Part shown: positions 1 to 7,123 of the stretch, in pieces
Layout of the letters: each line of letters opens with the position of its first letter
Numbering within the stretch: the stretch's first letter is position 1
Assembly (NCBI GenBank): GCA_049680185.1
Contig: JBAUHI010000008.1
Coordinates: 1-16,861 of the forward strand
Origin: CAMLHU01 sp049680185
GTDB taxonomy: Bacteria > Gemmatimonadota > Gemmatimonadetes > Gemmatimonadales > GWC2-71-9
DNA: 16,861 bases
Direction of reading: 5' to 3'
The notes under the pieces: model-generated
Seen by the model: only the letters and a program-made list of their open reading frames with translations
Databases searched by the model: none
Told to the model about the DNA's origin: nothing
Position numbers and translations under genes: made by a program

Positions 1-85
1 CCTCAGGATGACGTGTCCTCGCGTCGCTCGGGATGACGGTTTGTACGTTCGCCGTCCCTCCGTCCCTCTGCCCCTCCGCCCGCTC
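1..85. repeat. Intergenic short repeats downstream of the GGT gene
   Basis: This is the stretch beyond the stop codon of the minus-strand GGT gene. It holds two near-identical 12-base units, CTCAGGATGACG (2-13) and CTCGGGATGACG (27-38), differing at one base and 25 bases apart. After them comes a degenerate 8-base tandem array of CCGTCCCT (52-59), CCGTCCCT (60-67), CTGCCCCT (68-75) and a worn fourth copy. No gene, promoter or convincing terminator is visible. The region is cut by the window edge, so the array or an inverted partner may continue outside it. Confidence 0.5.
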
Positions 86-1828
86 CTAGTACCCCGCGCC
101 GCCGCCACCGAGCCGGGGGTCCGAGACCCCTTCCCACCCTCCCGGCGTGCGGATGATCGCCTCGACATCCCCCCAGCGCGACCGGATCACGATGGTGTGG
201 CCCATTGCCTGGAGGGCCGCGATGGTGGCGGGGTAGAACCCGCCGGCCTCGAGCCGGATCTCGTCAGGGAGTCCCTGATGATGCATCCGGGGTGCGGCGA
301 CGGCGTCGGACAGCGACATATGGTGGTCGATCACGTTCGAGATGACGTGGTACACCTGGGTGATGATCGTCGGTCCGCCCGGCGTCCCCACCACGAGGAA
401 GAGCTTGCCTGCGGAGTCCGTCACCACGCTCGGCGTCATCGCCGAGAGCATCCGGTGCCCCGGCGCCACGGCGTTGACCTCGCCCTGGACCAGACCGTAC
501 ATATTGGGCTTCCCGGGCGCCGAGGCGAAGTCGTCCATCTCGTCGTTGAGCAGGAACCCGGCACCGCTCACCGTCACGGCGCTGCCGAAGCTGTTGTTGA
601 GGGTGGTGGTGGTGCTAACGGCGTTGCCGTCGGCATCGACCACCGAGTAATGGGTGGTGGAGGTCCCGCCCGCCGCTGGCTTCACATCTGCTGACGGCGT
701 GGCACGCTGAAGGTCGATGGTGGCGCGGAGGGAATCGGCGTACGCCTTGGAGATGAGCTTGGCGATCGGCGCGTTCACGTACGCGGGATCGCCGAGATAG
801 AAGTTCCGGTCGGTGAAGGCCCGGCGCATCGCTTCCGCCTCGCGGTGGATCAATTGCGGCGAGCCGAAGTTGGGCAGGGTCCCGAACCCTTCCATCACGT
901 TCAAGATCTCAGCCAGGGTGACGCCGCCGGACGAGGACGGGGGCATCGAGTAGACCGTGTAGCCCCGGTATTCGATCGCGATCGGGTCACGCCAGATGGC
1001 CTGGTAGTCGGTGAGGTCGGAGTGCGTCATGATCCCACCGTCCCGCTGCATCTCGGCCACGATGAGGTCAGAGACCGTTCCGCGATAGAATCCGTTGGCG
1101 CCGCTGTCGGCGATGATCTGGAGCGTGTGCGCCAGGTCGGGTTGGCGGAAGACGGTGCCGACCTTGGGAGCCTGCCCGCCCGGGAGGTATGTCGCCCGCG
1201 AGCCGGCAAAGAGATAGAGCCGGGCGCGGTCGCCGTCGATGGAACGCGCGCGGTAGTCGTCCACGGTGAATCCGTCCCGGGCGAGCGCAATGGCCGGTGC
1301 CATGACATCGTGGAGCGACAGCCGACCATACTTCCGATGCTGCTCCACCAGCCCCGCCACGGAGCCCGGGACGCCGACGCCGAGGATGCCGTTGATGCTC
1401 AGGTCGGTCGGGTCGCCCCGCAGGTCGAGATACATCGACTTGGTGGCCGCCGCCGGGGCGCTCTCCCGAAAGTCGAGGGCCGACACCTTGCCGTCGGTGG
1501 TCCGGATGATCGAGAAGCCGCCGCCGCCGATGTTCCCCGCTTCGGGGTGCACCACCGCGAGGGCAAAGCCGACGGCGGTGGCGGCGTCGATGGCGTTCCC
1601 GCCCTGTTCCAGGATCGACCGGCCGACATCGCTCGCGATGGGGCTGCCGGAGACGACCATCCCGTGCGCGCCATCGGCGACGCGTGCCTGGCCGGCGTAG
1701 CGCCACGTGGGTGCGATCCCGCTCTCGGGGCCGGCGGGGATGGGGCTGATGGTGGCGGGGTGGGCGGCGCAGGCGCTCAGTACCAGGGCGAGCGCGATGG
1801 TCCGGAGTTCGGTTCGGGCAGGACGCAC
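86..1828 (-). CDS. ggt: Gamma-glutamyltranspeptidase, lipoprotein-type
   Basis: This is an N-terminal-nucleophile hydrolase that cleaves or transfers gamma-glutamyl groups (glutathione and other gamma-glutamyl compounds), normally in the periplasm and self-processed into two subunits. From the GTG at 1828 the protein has 580 residues. The cleavage site/nucleophile is Thr391 in TTHYSVVD, the Arg of the substrate pocket is in DFRESAP (about 121), and the small subunit shows NDEMDDF, GTPGGP, APRMHHQ and a C-terminal AGY. The E. coli Ser-Ser pair (LSSM) is LSAM here, so the second Ser (463) is Ala. The N-terminus (RTELRTIALALVLSAC) ends in a lipobox with Cys20, implying a membrane-anchored lipoprotein. 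A longer GTG start at 1882 is possible, but only the 1828 start has a Shine-Dalgarno (GAGG, 5-base spacer). The gene is divergent from murQ. Its physiological substrate is not shown; a role in peptide salvage is inference. Confidence 0.95.
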   Translation of the reverse strand: MRPARTELRTIALALVLSACAAHPATISPIPAGPESGIAPTWRYAGQARVADGAHGMVVSGSPIASDVGRSILEQGGNAIDAATAVGFALAVVHPEAGNIGGGGFSIIRTTDGKVSALDFRESAPAAATKSMYLDLRGDPTDLSINGILGVGVPGSVAGLVEQHRKYGRLSLHDVMAPAIALARDGFTVDDYRARSIDGDRARLYLFAGSRATYLPGGQAPKVGTVFRQPDLAHTLQIIADSGANGFYRGTVSDLIVAEMQRDGGIMTHSDLTDYQAIWRDPIAIEYRGYTVYSMPPSSSGGVTLAEILNVMEGFGTLPNFGSPQLIHREAEAMRRAFTDRNFYLGDPAYVNAPIAKLISKAYADSLRATIDLQRATPSADVKPAAGGTSTTHYSVVDADGNAVSTTTTLNNSFGSAVTVSGAGFLLNDEMDDFASAPGKPNMYGLVQGEVNAVAPGHRMLSAMTPSVVTDSAGKLFLVVGTPGGPTIITQVYHVISNVIDHHMSLSDAVAAPRMHHQGLPDEIRLEAGGFYPATIAALQAMGHTIVIRSRWGDVEAIIRTPGGWEGVSDPRLGGGGAGY

Positions 1829-1833
1829 GATTG

Positions 1834-1837
1834 CCTC
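1834..1837 (-). promoter_or_regulatory. Ribosome binding site deciding the GGT start
   Basis: On the minus strand, GAGG lies 5 bases before the GTG at 1828 (reading AGTGAGGCAATC then GTG). The alternative upstream GTG at 1882 has no such site. This choice also places the lipoprotein signal directly at the N-terminus. Confidence 0.6.
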
Positions 1838-1888
1838 ACTGGACGTCGACGGGTTGTGGTCTGGTCGGGGGGCCGCGGGCACCGGTGG

Positions 1889-1918
1889 TTGCCGGTTCTC
1901 GGTGGCAGGTTCTAATTT
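1889..1918 (+). promoter_or_regulatory. Probable promoter of the murQ operon
   Basis: TTGCCG (1889-1894) and TAATTT (1913-1918) are separated by 18 bases. The expected transcription start is about 1924-1925, only 2-3 bases before the murQ GTG at 1927, so the mRNA would be almost leaderless. The -10 lies in CTAATTTAG, which reads CTAAATTAG on the other strand, so a minus-strand -10 (TAAATT) for the GGT gene could overlap it. No good minus-strand -35 was seen at 17-18 bases. This is a pattern match by eye. Confidence 0.5.
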
Positions 1919-1926
1919 AGCCCATC

Positions 1927-2874
1927 GTGGCTCCAGACAACCCCGGCCCCACCACCCCGATCTTCCTGGACCGCCGTCTCACCGAACGGCGGAATCCGCG
2001 TACGCGTGATCTCGACATCGCGTCGAGCCTGGAACTCGTCGACCTGATCAACGCCGAGGACGCCACCGTGGCCGCGGCGGTGGCGGCAGCGCGGGTCGAC
2101 ATCGCGCGGGCGATCGACCTGATCGTGGCGGCCTTCACGGCCGGTGGGCGCCTCCTTTATATCGGGGCGGGTACCAGTGGCCGGCTCGGCGTGCTGGACG
2201 CATCGGAGTGTCCGCCCACCTTCGGTACAGCACCCGCGATGGTGGTGGGCATCATTGCCGGCGGGTTCCCCGCGCTCGTCAAGCCGGCGGAGGGTGCCGA
2301 GGACGATGCCGGTGCCGGTGCTGCGGAGATGGATGCGCGTCAGGTCGGCCCCAAGGACGTCGTGGTCGGCATTGCCGCCAGTGGCACCACGCCGTACGTG
2401 CGCGGCGGCCTGGGCCGGGCCCGGTCGCTTGGGGCGCGGACCGTGTTCGTTGCGTGCGCGGAGCCGCCGCAATCGATGGTCGAAGGCTGCGATGTCTGCG
2501 TCACCGTCCGCACGGGACCGGAGGTCGTCACCGGATCGACCCGGATGAAGGCCGGGACCGCCACCAAGCTGGTGCTCAATACCCTCACCACCGGGGCAAT
2601 GATCCGGCTTGGCAAGACGTACGGGAACCTGATGGTGGACCTCGAGGCGTGGAGCGAAAAGCTCGTCGACCGCGGGGAGCGGATCTTGATGGAAGTGGCC
2701 GAACTCTCCCGTCCGCAGGCCCGTGCGGCGATCGATGCGGCCGGAGGCAGCGTCAAGACGGCGATCGTGATGGTGAAGAAGGGCGTAGACCGCGACGCCG
2801 CCAACGTGCTGCTCGACACCCACGCCGGCCGGATACGTGCCATCGTGGGCCCTCCGCCGGAGATCGTCGAATGA
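1927..2874 (+). CDS. murQ: N-acetylmuramic acid 6-phosphate etherase MurQ
   Basis: MurQ cleaves the lactyl ether of MurNAc-6-phosphate, giving GlcNAc-6-phosphate and D-lactate in the cytoplasm, the last dedicated step of MurNAc salvage. The 315-residue protein follows the family from end to end: LTERRNPRT at the N-terminus, the SIS sugar-phosphate fold with YIGAGTSGRLG (78-88), DASECPPT with the catalytic Glu94, AEGAED with the second conserved acidic site (Glu122), IAASGTTPYV (149-158), and VTGSTRMKAGTATK (201-214). The length is slightly above the usual roughly 300 because of a short N-terminal extension. GTG 1927 is the first usable start: an in-frame TAG lies at 1918-1920, and there is no Shine-Dalgarno. 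It is the first gene of the operon and its stop overlaps the anmK start in ATGA. Confidence 0.97.
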   Translation: MAPDNPGPTTPIFLDRRLTERRNPRTRDLDIASSLELVDLINAEDATVAAAVAAARVDIARAIDLIVAAFTAGGRLLYIGAGTSGRLGVLDASECPPTFGTAPAMVVGIIAGGFPALVKPAEGAEDDAGAGAAEMDARQVGPKDVVVGIAASGTTPYVRGGLGRARSLGARTVFVACAEPPQSMVEGCDVCVTVRTGPEVVTGSTRMKAGTATKLVLNTLTTGAMIRLGKTYGNLMVDLEAWSEKLVDRGERILMEVAELSRPQARAAIDAAGGSVKTAIVMVKKGVDRDAANVLLDTHAGRIRAIVGPPPEIVE

Positions 2875-3980
2875 CCCTGCGCAGCGCGCTGATGGTGGGA
2901 TTGATGTCCGGCACCTCGCTCGACGGGGTGGACGCGGCATTGGTCAAATTCGACGGACCCACCCGGGCCGAACTCCTCGGATTCATCACCCGGCGGTATA
3001 CCGATGAACAGCGCGAGGAGCTCATCCGCGCCCTCGAAGGCGACGCCACGCCCCAGGACCTGGCCCGCCTGCATGTCCGGTTGGCGGAGTGGGCCGGCGA
3101 GGCCGTTGAGCGTTTGCTGGCGCAACAACACGTGAAGGCGAGCGATCTTGCCGGCATCGCCTTTCCAGGTCAGACCCTCTGGCACGAGCCGCCGACGGTG
3201 AGCTGGCAGCTCGGCGAACCGGCGGTGCTGGTAGAGCGCTTCGGCGTCCGGGTGGTGAGTGGCTTCCGCGCCGCCGATGTCGCCGCGGGAGGGCAGGGGG
3301 CGCCGCTCGTCCCGATGGCCGATGTCGAGCTTTTCGGCGCGGCTGACCACTCCCGGATCCTCCTCAATCTTGGCGGGATGGCCAACCTCACCTGGGTCGA
3401 GCGCCTGGGGAGAGAGGATACGGCACTTGCGTTCGACGTCGGTCCCGGGATGGCCATCATCGACTCCCTGGCCCGCGCCATCGACCCGACCCTTCCCTTC
3501 GATCGCGATGGACAGGTGTCCTCCCAGGGCAAGGTCGACAAAGCGCTCCTCACCGAGCTGCTCGCTGATCCCTTCTTTGCGCTGGCCCCGCCCAAGAGCA
3601 CCGGTCGTGAACGGTTCGGGGGGGATTACGCCGACGCGTTGCTGGAGCGCGCACCTGGCCCGGATGCGGTGGCCACGGCCGTCGAGCTCACCGCCCGCAC
3701 CGTGGCCGATGCGATCAGCCGGTGGGTCCCGGCGACGCCTGAGCTCGTCGTCTCCGGTGGCGGAGCACGCCACCCCGTGTTGATCGCGCGCCTCAAGGCG
3801 ATGATCCCCACGGGTACCACCCTCCGCGACTTCGACGAACTCTTCTTTTCGGGAGACGCCAAGGAGGCCGTTGCCTTTGCGCTCCTGGGCTACCTCACGC
3901 TCAACGGCCAACCCGGCAACATCCCCCGCGCCACCGGCGCCCGTGGCCCCCGCGTCCTCGGCGGGATCACCGGTCCGTGA
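2871..3980 (+). CDS. anmK: Anhydro-N-acetylmuramic acid kinase AnmK
   Basis: AnmK uses ATP both to open the 1,6-anhydro ring of anhMurNAc and to phosphorylate it, yielding MurNAc-6-phosphate, the substrate of the preceding gene product. The 369-residue length is typical. Seen motifs are the N-terminal phosphate-binding VGLMSGTSLDGVDAALV (9-25), GQTLWHEP (100-107), LLNLGGMANLTW (164-175), FDVGPG with the likely catalytic Asp189, PKSTGRERFG (241-250), and SGGGARHP (295-302). The common GPGN is GPGM here, a small variation next to the catalytic Asp. ATG 2871 overlaps the murQ stop by four bases and has GGAG 8 bases upstream inside murQ, so translation is probably coupled. The 3' end overlaps nagZ in TGATG. 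Confidence 0.97.
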   Translation: MTLRSALMVGLMSGTSLDGVDAALVKFDGPTRAELLGFITRRYTDEQREELIRALEGDATPQDLARLHVRLAEWAGEAVERLLAQQHVKASDLAGIAFPGQTLWHEPPTVSWQLGEPAVLVERFGVRVVSGFRAADVAAGGQGAPLVPMADVELFGAADHSRILLNLGGMANLTWVERLGREDTALAFDVGPGMAIIDSLARAIDPTLPFDRDGQVSSQGKVDKALLTELLADPFFALAPPKSTGRERFGGDYADALLERAPGPDAVATAVELTARTVADAISRWVPATPELVVSGGGARHPVLIARLKAMIPTGTTLRDFDELFFSGDAKEAVAFALLGYLTLNGQPGNIPRATGARGPRVLGGITGP

Positions 3981-5398
3981 TGGAGCCCGGTCGCCTGATC
4001 CTGCCCGCGCTCCGTTGGCAGGCGGGGACGGGGTTCTCCCACGAGACCAAGTCGATCGACGACGCGCTCGGCGTAGGGGCCGGCGGATTCATCATCTTCG
4101 GCGGCCCCGCCGACGATGTGCGTACGCTCGCCGCCGAGCTGCGTGAGCGCGCCGGACGTGACCTCCTCTTGGCGGCCGATCTGGAGCGGGGCGCGGGGCA
4201 GCAGTTCGCTGGTCTCACCGAGTTTCCACCCCCTGCCGCGCTCGCGTCCCTGGATGACCCGGCGGCCATCACGTTGGCGGCGGAGACCACCGCGAAAGAG
4301 GCGCGCTCGGTGGGGATCCAATGGGTCCTCGGTCCGGTGGCCGATCTGGACACGGAGCCGCGCAATCCGATCGTGCAGACCCGGAGCTTCGGCGCCGATC
4401 CCGAGCGGGTGGCCGCCGACGTAGAGCGGTGGGTCGAAGGGTGCACGCGCGGTGGAGGGCTCACCTGCGCCAAGCACTGGCCTGGCCACGGTCGGACCAC
4501 GGCGGACTCCCACGATGGCGTTCCGGTCGTGGATGCGTCGGAGATCGAGCTGCAACGCGACCTCGCCCCCTTCCGGACAGCGATCAAGGCCGGCGTCTCT
4601 GCCGTCATGACGTCACACGTGGCCTATTCCGCGCTCGATCCGAGCGGGACGCCAGCCACATTCTCCGCTCCCATCCTCTCGAAGCTGCGCCGCGGCCTCG
4701 GGTTCACCGGTCCGATCGTCACGGATGCTCTGATGATGGGTGGTGCGGCGTCATCCGGCCACGGCGACCCTGCGGTCCGGGCACTCGCGGCCGGTTGCGA
4801 CATCCTCCTCTATCCCGCCGACCCGTTGGGGTCGTATCGCGCCGTGGCCGACGCCATCACCCGCGGTGCACTCGGTGCCGCAACGATCGAGCGATCGATC
4901 GGCCGGTACGACCGGATGCTGGCGAACGCCCGCCGCGTCGAAAGCGGGGACGTGGTGCCCACGAACACCCGCGACCAGGCGTTGTCGATCGCCCTCCGCA
5001 CACTCCGCCCCGGACGCGGCGAGGTCAGTGCCGCGACGCTCACACCGCCATTCGAGCTCGTGGTCGTGGATGACGACCTCGGCGGGCGCTGGCCGGCGGG
5101 GCCGACCGACGGAGTCGTGCGGGAGCTTGAACGGCTTGGCGTCCCGCTTGGACCCGGTGGCAGCCGGGTCGTCCTCGCCTTCGCCGAACCGCGAGCCTCC
5201 AAAGGGCGCTCGGGATTCGGGCCTGAGAGTCTGATCACGCTCGCGGAGGTCACTCGCGGGGCGGCGTTGGCCATCCTCTTCGGTCATCCGCGGCTGGTCG
5301 CCGAGATCCCGGGCGCGGCCCCAGTGGTGCTGGCGTGGCATCGGCAGCCGCTGATGCAGGAAGCCGCTGCGCGCTGGTTGGCGGGGTCCGCCTCGTGA
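3980..5398 (+). CDS. nagZ: Beta-N-acetylglucosaminidase, GH3 family (NagZ)
   Basis: NagZ removes GlcNAc from GlcNAc-anhMurNAc (peptides), producing the substrate for AnmK. The 472-residue protein has a full GH3 barrel: ADLERGAGQQF (66-76), NPIVQTRSFGADP (129-141), the NagZ-type loop KHWPGHGRTTADSH (165-178) with the acid/base Asp176-His178 pair, and VTDALMMGG (247-255) with the nucleophile Asp249. Residues about 355-472 form an extra alpha/beta region like the second GH3 domain of Bacillus-type NagZ, absent from the roughly 340-residue Proteobacterial enzymes. There is no signal peptide, so a cytoplasmic site is inferred, unlike the secreted two-domain Bacillus enzyme. I use ATG 3980, overlapping the anmK stop; GTG 3977, one codon earlier, is also possible. 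Confidence 0.94.
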   Translation: MEPGRLILPALRWQAGTGFSHETKSIDDALGVGAGGFIIFGGPADDVRTLAAELRERAGRDLLLAADLERGAGQQFAGLTEFPPPAALASLDDPAAITLAAETTAKEARSVGIQWVLGPVADLDTEPRNPIVQTRSFGADPERVAADVERWVEGCTRGGGLTCAKHWPGHGRTTADSHDGVPVVDASEIELQRDLAPFRTAIKAGVSAVMTSHVAYSALDPSGTPATFSAPILSKLRRGLGFTGPIVTDALMMGGAASSGHGDPAVRALAAGCDILLYPADPLGSYRAVADAITRGALGAATIERSIGRYDRMLANARRVESGDVVPTNTRDQALSIALRTLRPGRGEVSAATLTPPFELVVVDDDLGGRWPAGPTDGVVRELERLGVPLGPGGSRVVLAFAEPRASKGRSGFGPESLITLAEVTRGAALAILFGHPRLVAEIPGAAPVVLAWHRQPLMQEAAARWLAGSAS

Positions 5399-7032
5399 AG
5401 CTGCTCGATTGGCTCGTCGTGCTGGCGTATCTGGTGGGAGCGCTGGCGCTGGGCCTGGCACTGGCGCGACGCGGGACCGGGAGCATCGCCGAGTTCTTCG
5501 TGGGTGGCAGGACCATCCCCTGGTGGCTGGTGGCCACCTCGATGGCCGCGACCACCTTCAATGTCGATACGCCGCTCTATGTGGCGGGGCTGGTCGCACG
5601 TTTCGGCGTGGCCGGGAACTGGGAATGGTGGAGCTTTGCCGGCGCCCACGTGCTGCTCGCGGTGCTGCTGGCCCGGCTCTGGCGCCGGGTCGGGGTGGTG
5701 ACCGACGCGGAACTGGTGGAGCTTCGCTATGCGGGCCCGACGGCGGCGGCGCTTCGGGGCACCCGGGCGTTCATCTTTGCGGTGCCACTCAACTGCATCG
5801 GCATCGGCTATGCGATGCTCGCGATGCGGAAGGTGATCGTCGCCCTGGGCGTCGTCGACCACTTTCCCGCGCTGCCGGGCGACCCGCGGCTCTGGGCGGT
5901 GCTCGTCATCGTGCTCGTCACCCTGGCCTATACCACGGTATCAGGGCTCTGGGGTGTCGTGGCCACCGACTTCATCCAGTACGTATTGGCGATGCTCGGC
6001 GCCCTCGTGGTGATGGTATACGCCATGCACGAGGTCGGGGGCGTGAGCGCCCTCGTCACCCGCTTTCGCCTCGCCGGGGCGGGGGACCGGCTGGCGATCT
6101 TCCCGACCGCGAGTGACGCGCTCCTCCCGTTCACCACCTTCCTGGGCTACATCGGGATCCAGTGGTGGGCGTTCAAGAACAGCGATGGCGGCGGGATGTT
6201 CGTGCAGCGACTCTCCGCGACGGCCACTGAGCGCGATGCCACCCGGGCCGCCCACCTCTTCAACTTCCTCAACTATGTCGTCCGTACCTGGCCCTGGGTG
6301 CTGGTGGGTCTGGCGGCACTCCTCATCCTGCCGGGGCTCGCCGATCCGGAGATGGCCTATCCCCTCCTGATGGTGCGCTACCTCCCGACCGGCGTCCTCG
6401 GACTGGTCGTCGCGAGCCTGGTCGCCGCGTTCATGTCGAGCGTCTCGACCCAGATCAACTGGGGCGCGAGCTACATCGTGAACGACCTGTACGGGCGCTT
6501 TACCGGTGTGCGCGATGAGCGGAAGCTCCTCAGCGCCGCGCGCTGGGCCTCCATCGGGCTCACGTTGTTGGCCGCCGCCCTCTCCTTCTATATGGAGAGC
6601 GTGGGGCAGGTCTTCCGGATCCTGATCCTGGTGGGGACCGGCACCGGGGCCATCCTCCTCCTCCGCTGGTTCTGGTGGCGGGTCAACGCGTGGGCGGAGA
6701 TCACCGCACTCGTGGCGGGGCTGGCGCTCGCGGCGGCGACGATCTTCATCCCGGCGATCGACGCCTGGTCGTTCGGCGCCAAGCTCTCCTTCACCACCTT
6801 CGGCTCGATGGCGCTCTGGCTCCCAGTGCTCTTCCTGACCCCCGCCGAGCCCGCCGAACGCCTCGACGCGTTCTACGTCCGGGCGCGGCCGCCGGGTGCC
6901 TGGGGTCCGGTGCGTGCGCGCACCGGCCTCGGTCCGCTCGACTCGCTCGCGGACGCGGCGCGTGACTGGGTCCTCTGGGTCACGGTGATCCTGGGGCTGA
7001 CAATCGGGGTCGGGTGGGTGGTGCTCAGATGA
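5395..7032 (+). CDS. Sodium:solute symporter (SSS family), probable cell-wall sugar importer
   Basis: This is a polytopic inner-membrane transporter of 545 residues with about 13 hydrophobic segments. Family marks are GGRTIPWWLVATSMAATTFN (37-56), a first helix region rich in small residues as at the SSS sodium site, and FMSSVSTQINWGASYIVNDL (346-365), the typical segment with sodium-binding Ser/Thr before the NDLY loop. Family knowledge gives sodium-coupled solute uptake; the substrate cannot be read from the sequence. The start is taken as GTG 5395, which overlaps the nagZ stop (GTGA) and places the first membrane helix at the N-terminus; an upstream ATG at 5335 lies inside nagZ. As the last gene of a MurNAc salvage operon it is inferred to import MurNAc, anhMurNAc or a muropeptide, a role filled elsewhere by AmpG or MurP. 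Confidence 0.9.
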   Translation: MKLLDWLVVLAYLVGALALGLALARRGTGSIAEFFVGGRTIPWWLVATSMAATTFNVDTPLYVAGLVARFGVAGNWEWWSFAGAHVLLAVLLARLWRRVGVVTDAELVELRYAGPTAAALRGTRAFIFAVPLNCIGIGYAMLAMRKVIVALGVVDHFPALPGDPRLWAVLVIVLVTLAYTTVSGLWGVVATDFIQYVLAMLGALVVMVYAMHEVGGVSALVTRFRLAGAGDRLAIFPTASDALLPFTTFLGYIGIQWWAFKNSDGGGMFVQRLSATATERDATRAAHLFNFLNYVVRTWPWVLVGLAALLILPGLADPEMAYPLLMVRYLPTGVLGLVVASLVAAFMSSVSTQINWGASYIVNDLYGRFTGVRDERKLLSAARWASIGLTLLAAALSFYMESVGQVFRILILVGTGTGAILLLRWFWWRVNAWAEITALVAGLALAAATIFIPAIDAWSFGAKLSFTTFGSMALWLPVLFLTPAEPAERLDAFYVRARPPGAWGPVRARTGLGPLDSLADAARDWVLWVTVILGLTIGVGWVVLR

Positions 7033-7033
7033 T

Positions 7034-7108
7034 GTGAACGGTGAACGGCAAAAGGTGAACGGGGCTTTGGCTGCCGACCCCGTTCACCTTTCACTTTTCA
7101 CCGTTCAC
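7034..7108. terminator. Bidirectional terminator-like hairpin built from heptad repeats
   Basis: The stretch between the convergent operons folds on itself. Bases 7051-7064 (AAAGGTGAACGGGG) pair perfectly with 7078-7091, and 7034-7045 (GTGAACGGTGAA) pair perfectly with 7097-7108, with a 5/5 internal mismatch and a 13-base loop. It begins 2 bases after the transporter stop and ends 16 bases before the end of the minus-strand protease gene. There is no long T run, only short TTT and TTTT patches in the right arm, so Rho-independent termination is plausible but not certain. The same sequence is an inverted pair of four-heptad arrays (see findings). Confidence 0.65.
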
Positions 7109-7123
7109 CTCTATCGCCCCGGC

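Noticed and set aside
845..1915. A 356-residue plus-strand open frame opposite the GGT gene
   Set aside because: Asp/Val/Gly-rich shadow with no recognisable domain; GGT motifs are complete on the minus strand.
2340..3911. A 523-residue minus-strand open frame opposite murQ and anmK
   Set aside because: It has no motif or start signal, and the plus-strand genes match their families end to end.
5335..5394. Upstream ATG start for the SSS transporter
   Set aside because: It would add 20 residues inside nagZ before the first membrane helix; GTG 5395 gives the four-base overlap seen at the other operon junctions.
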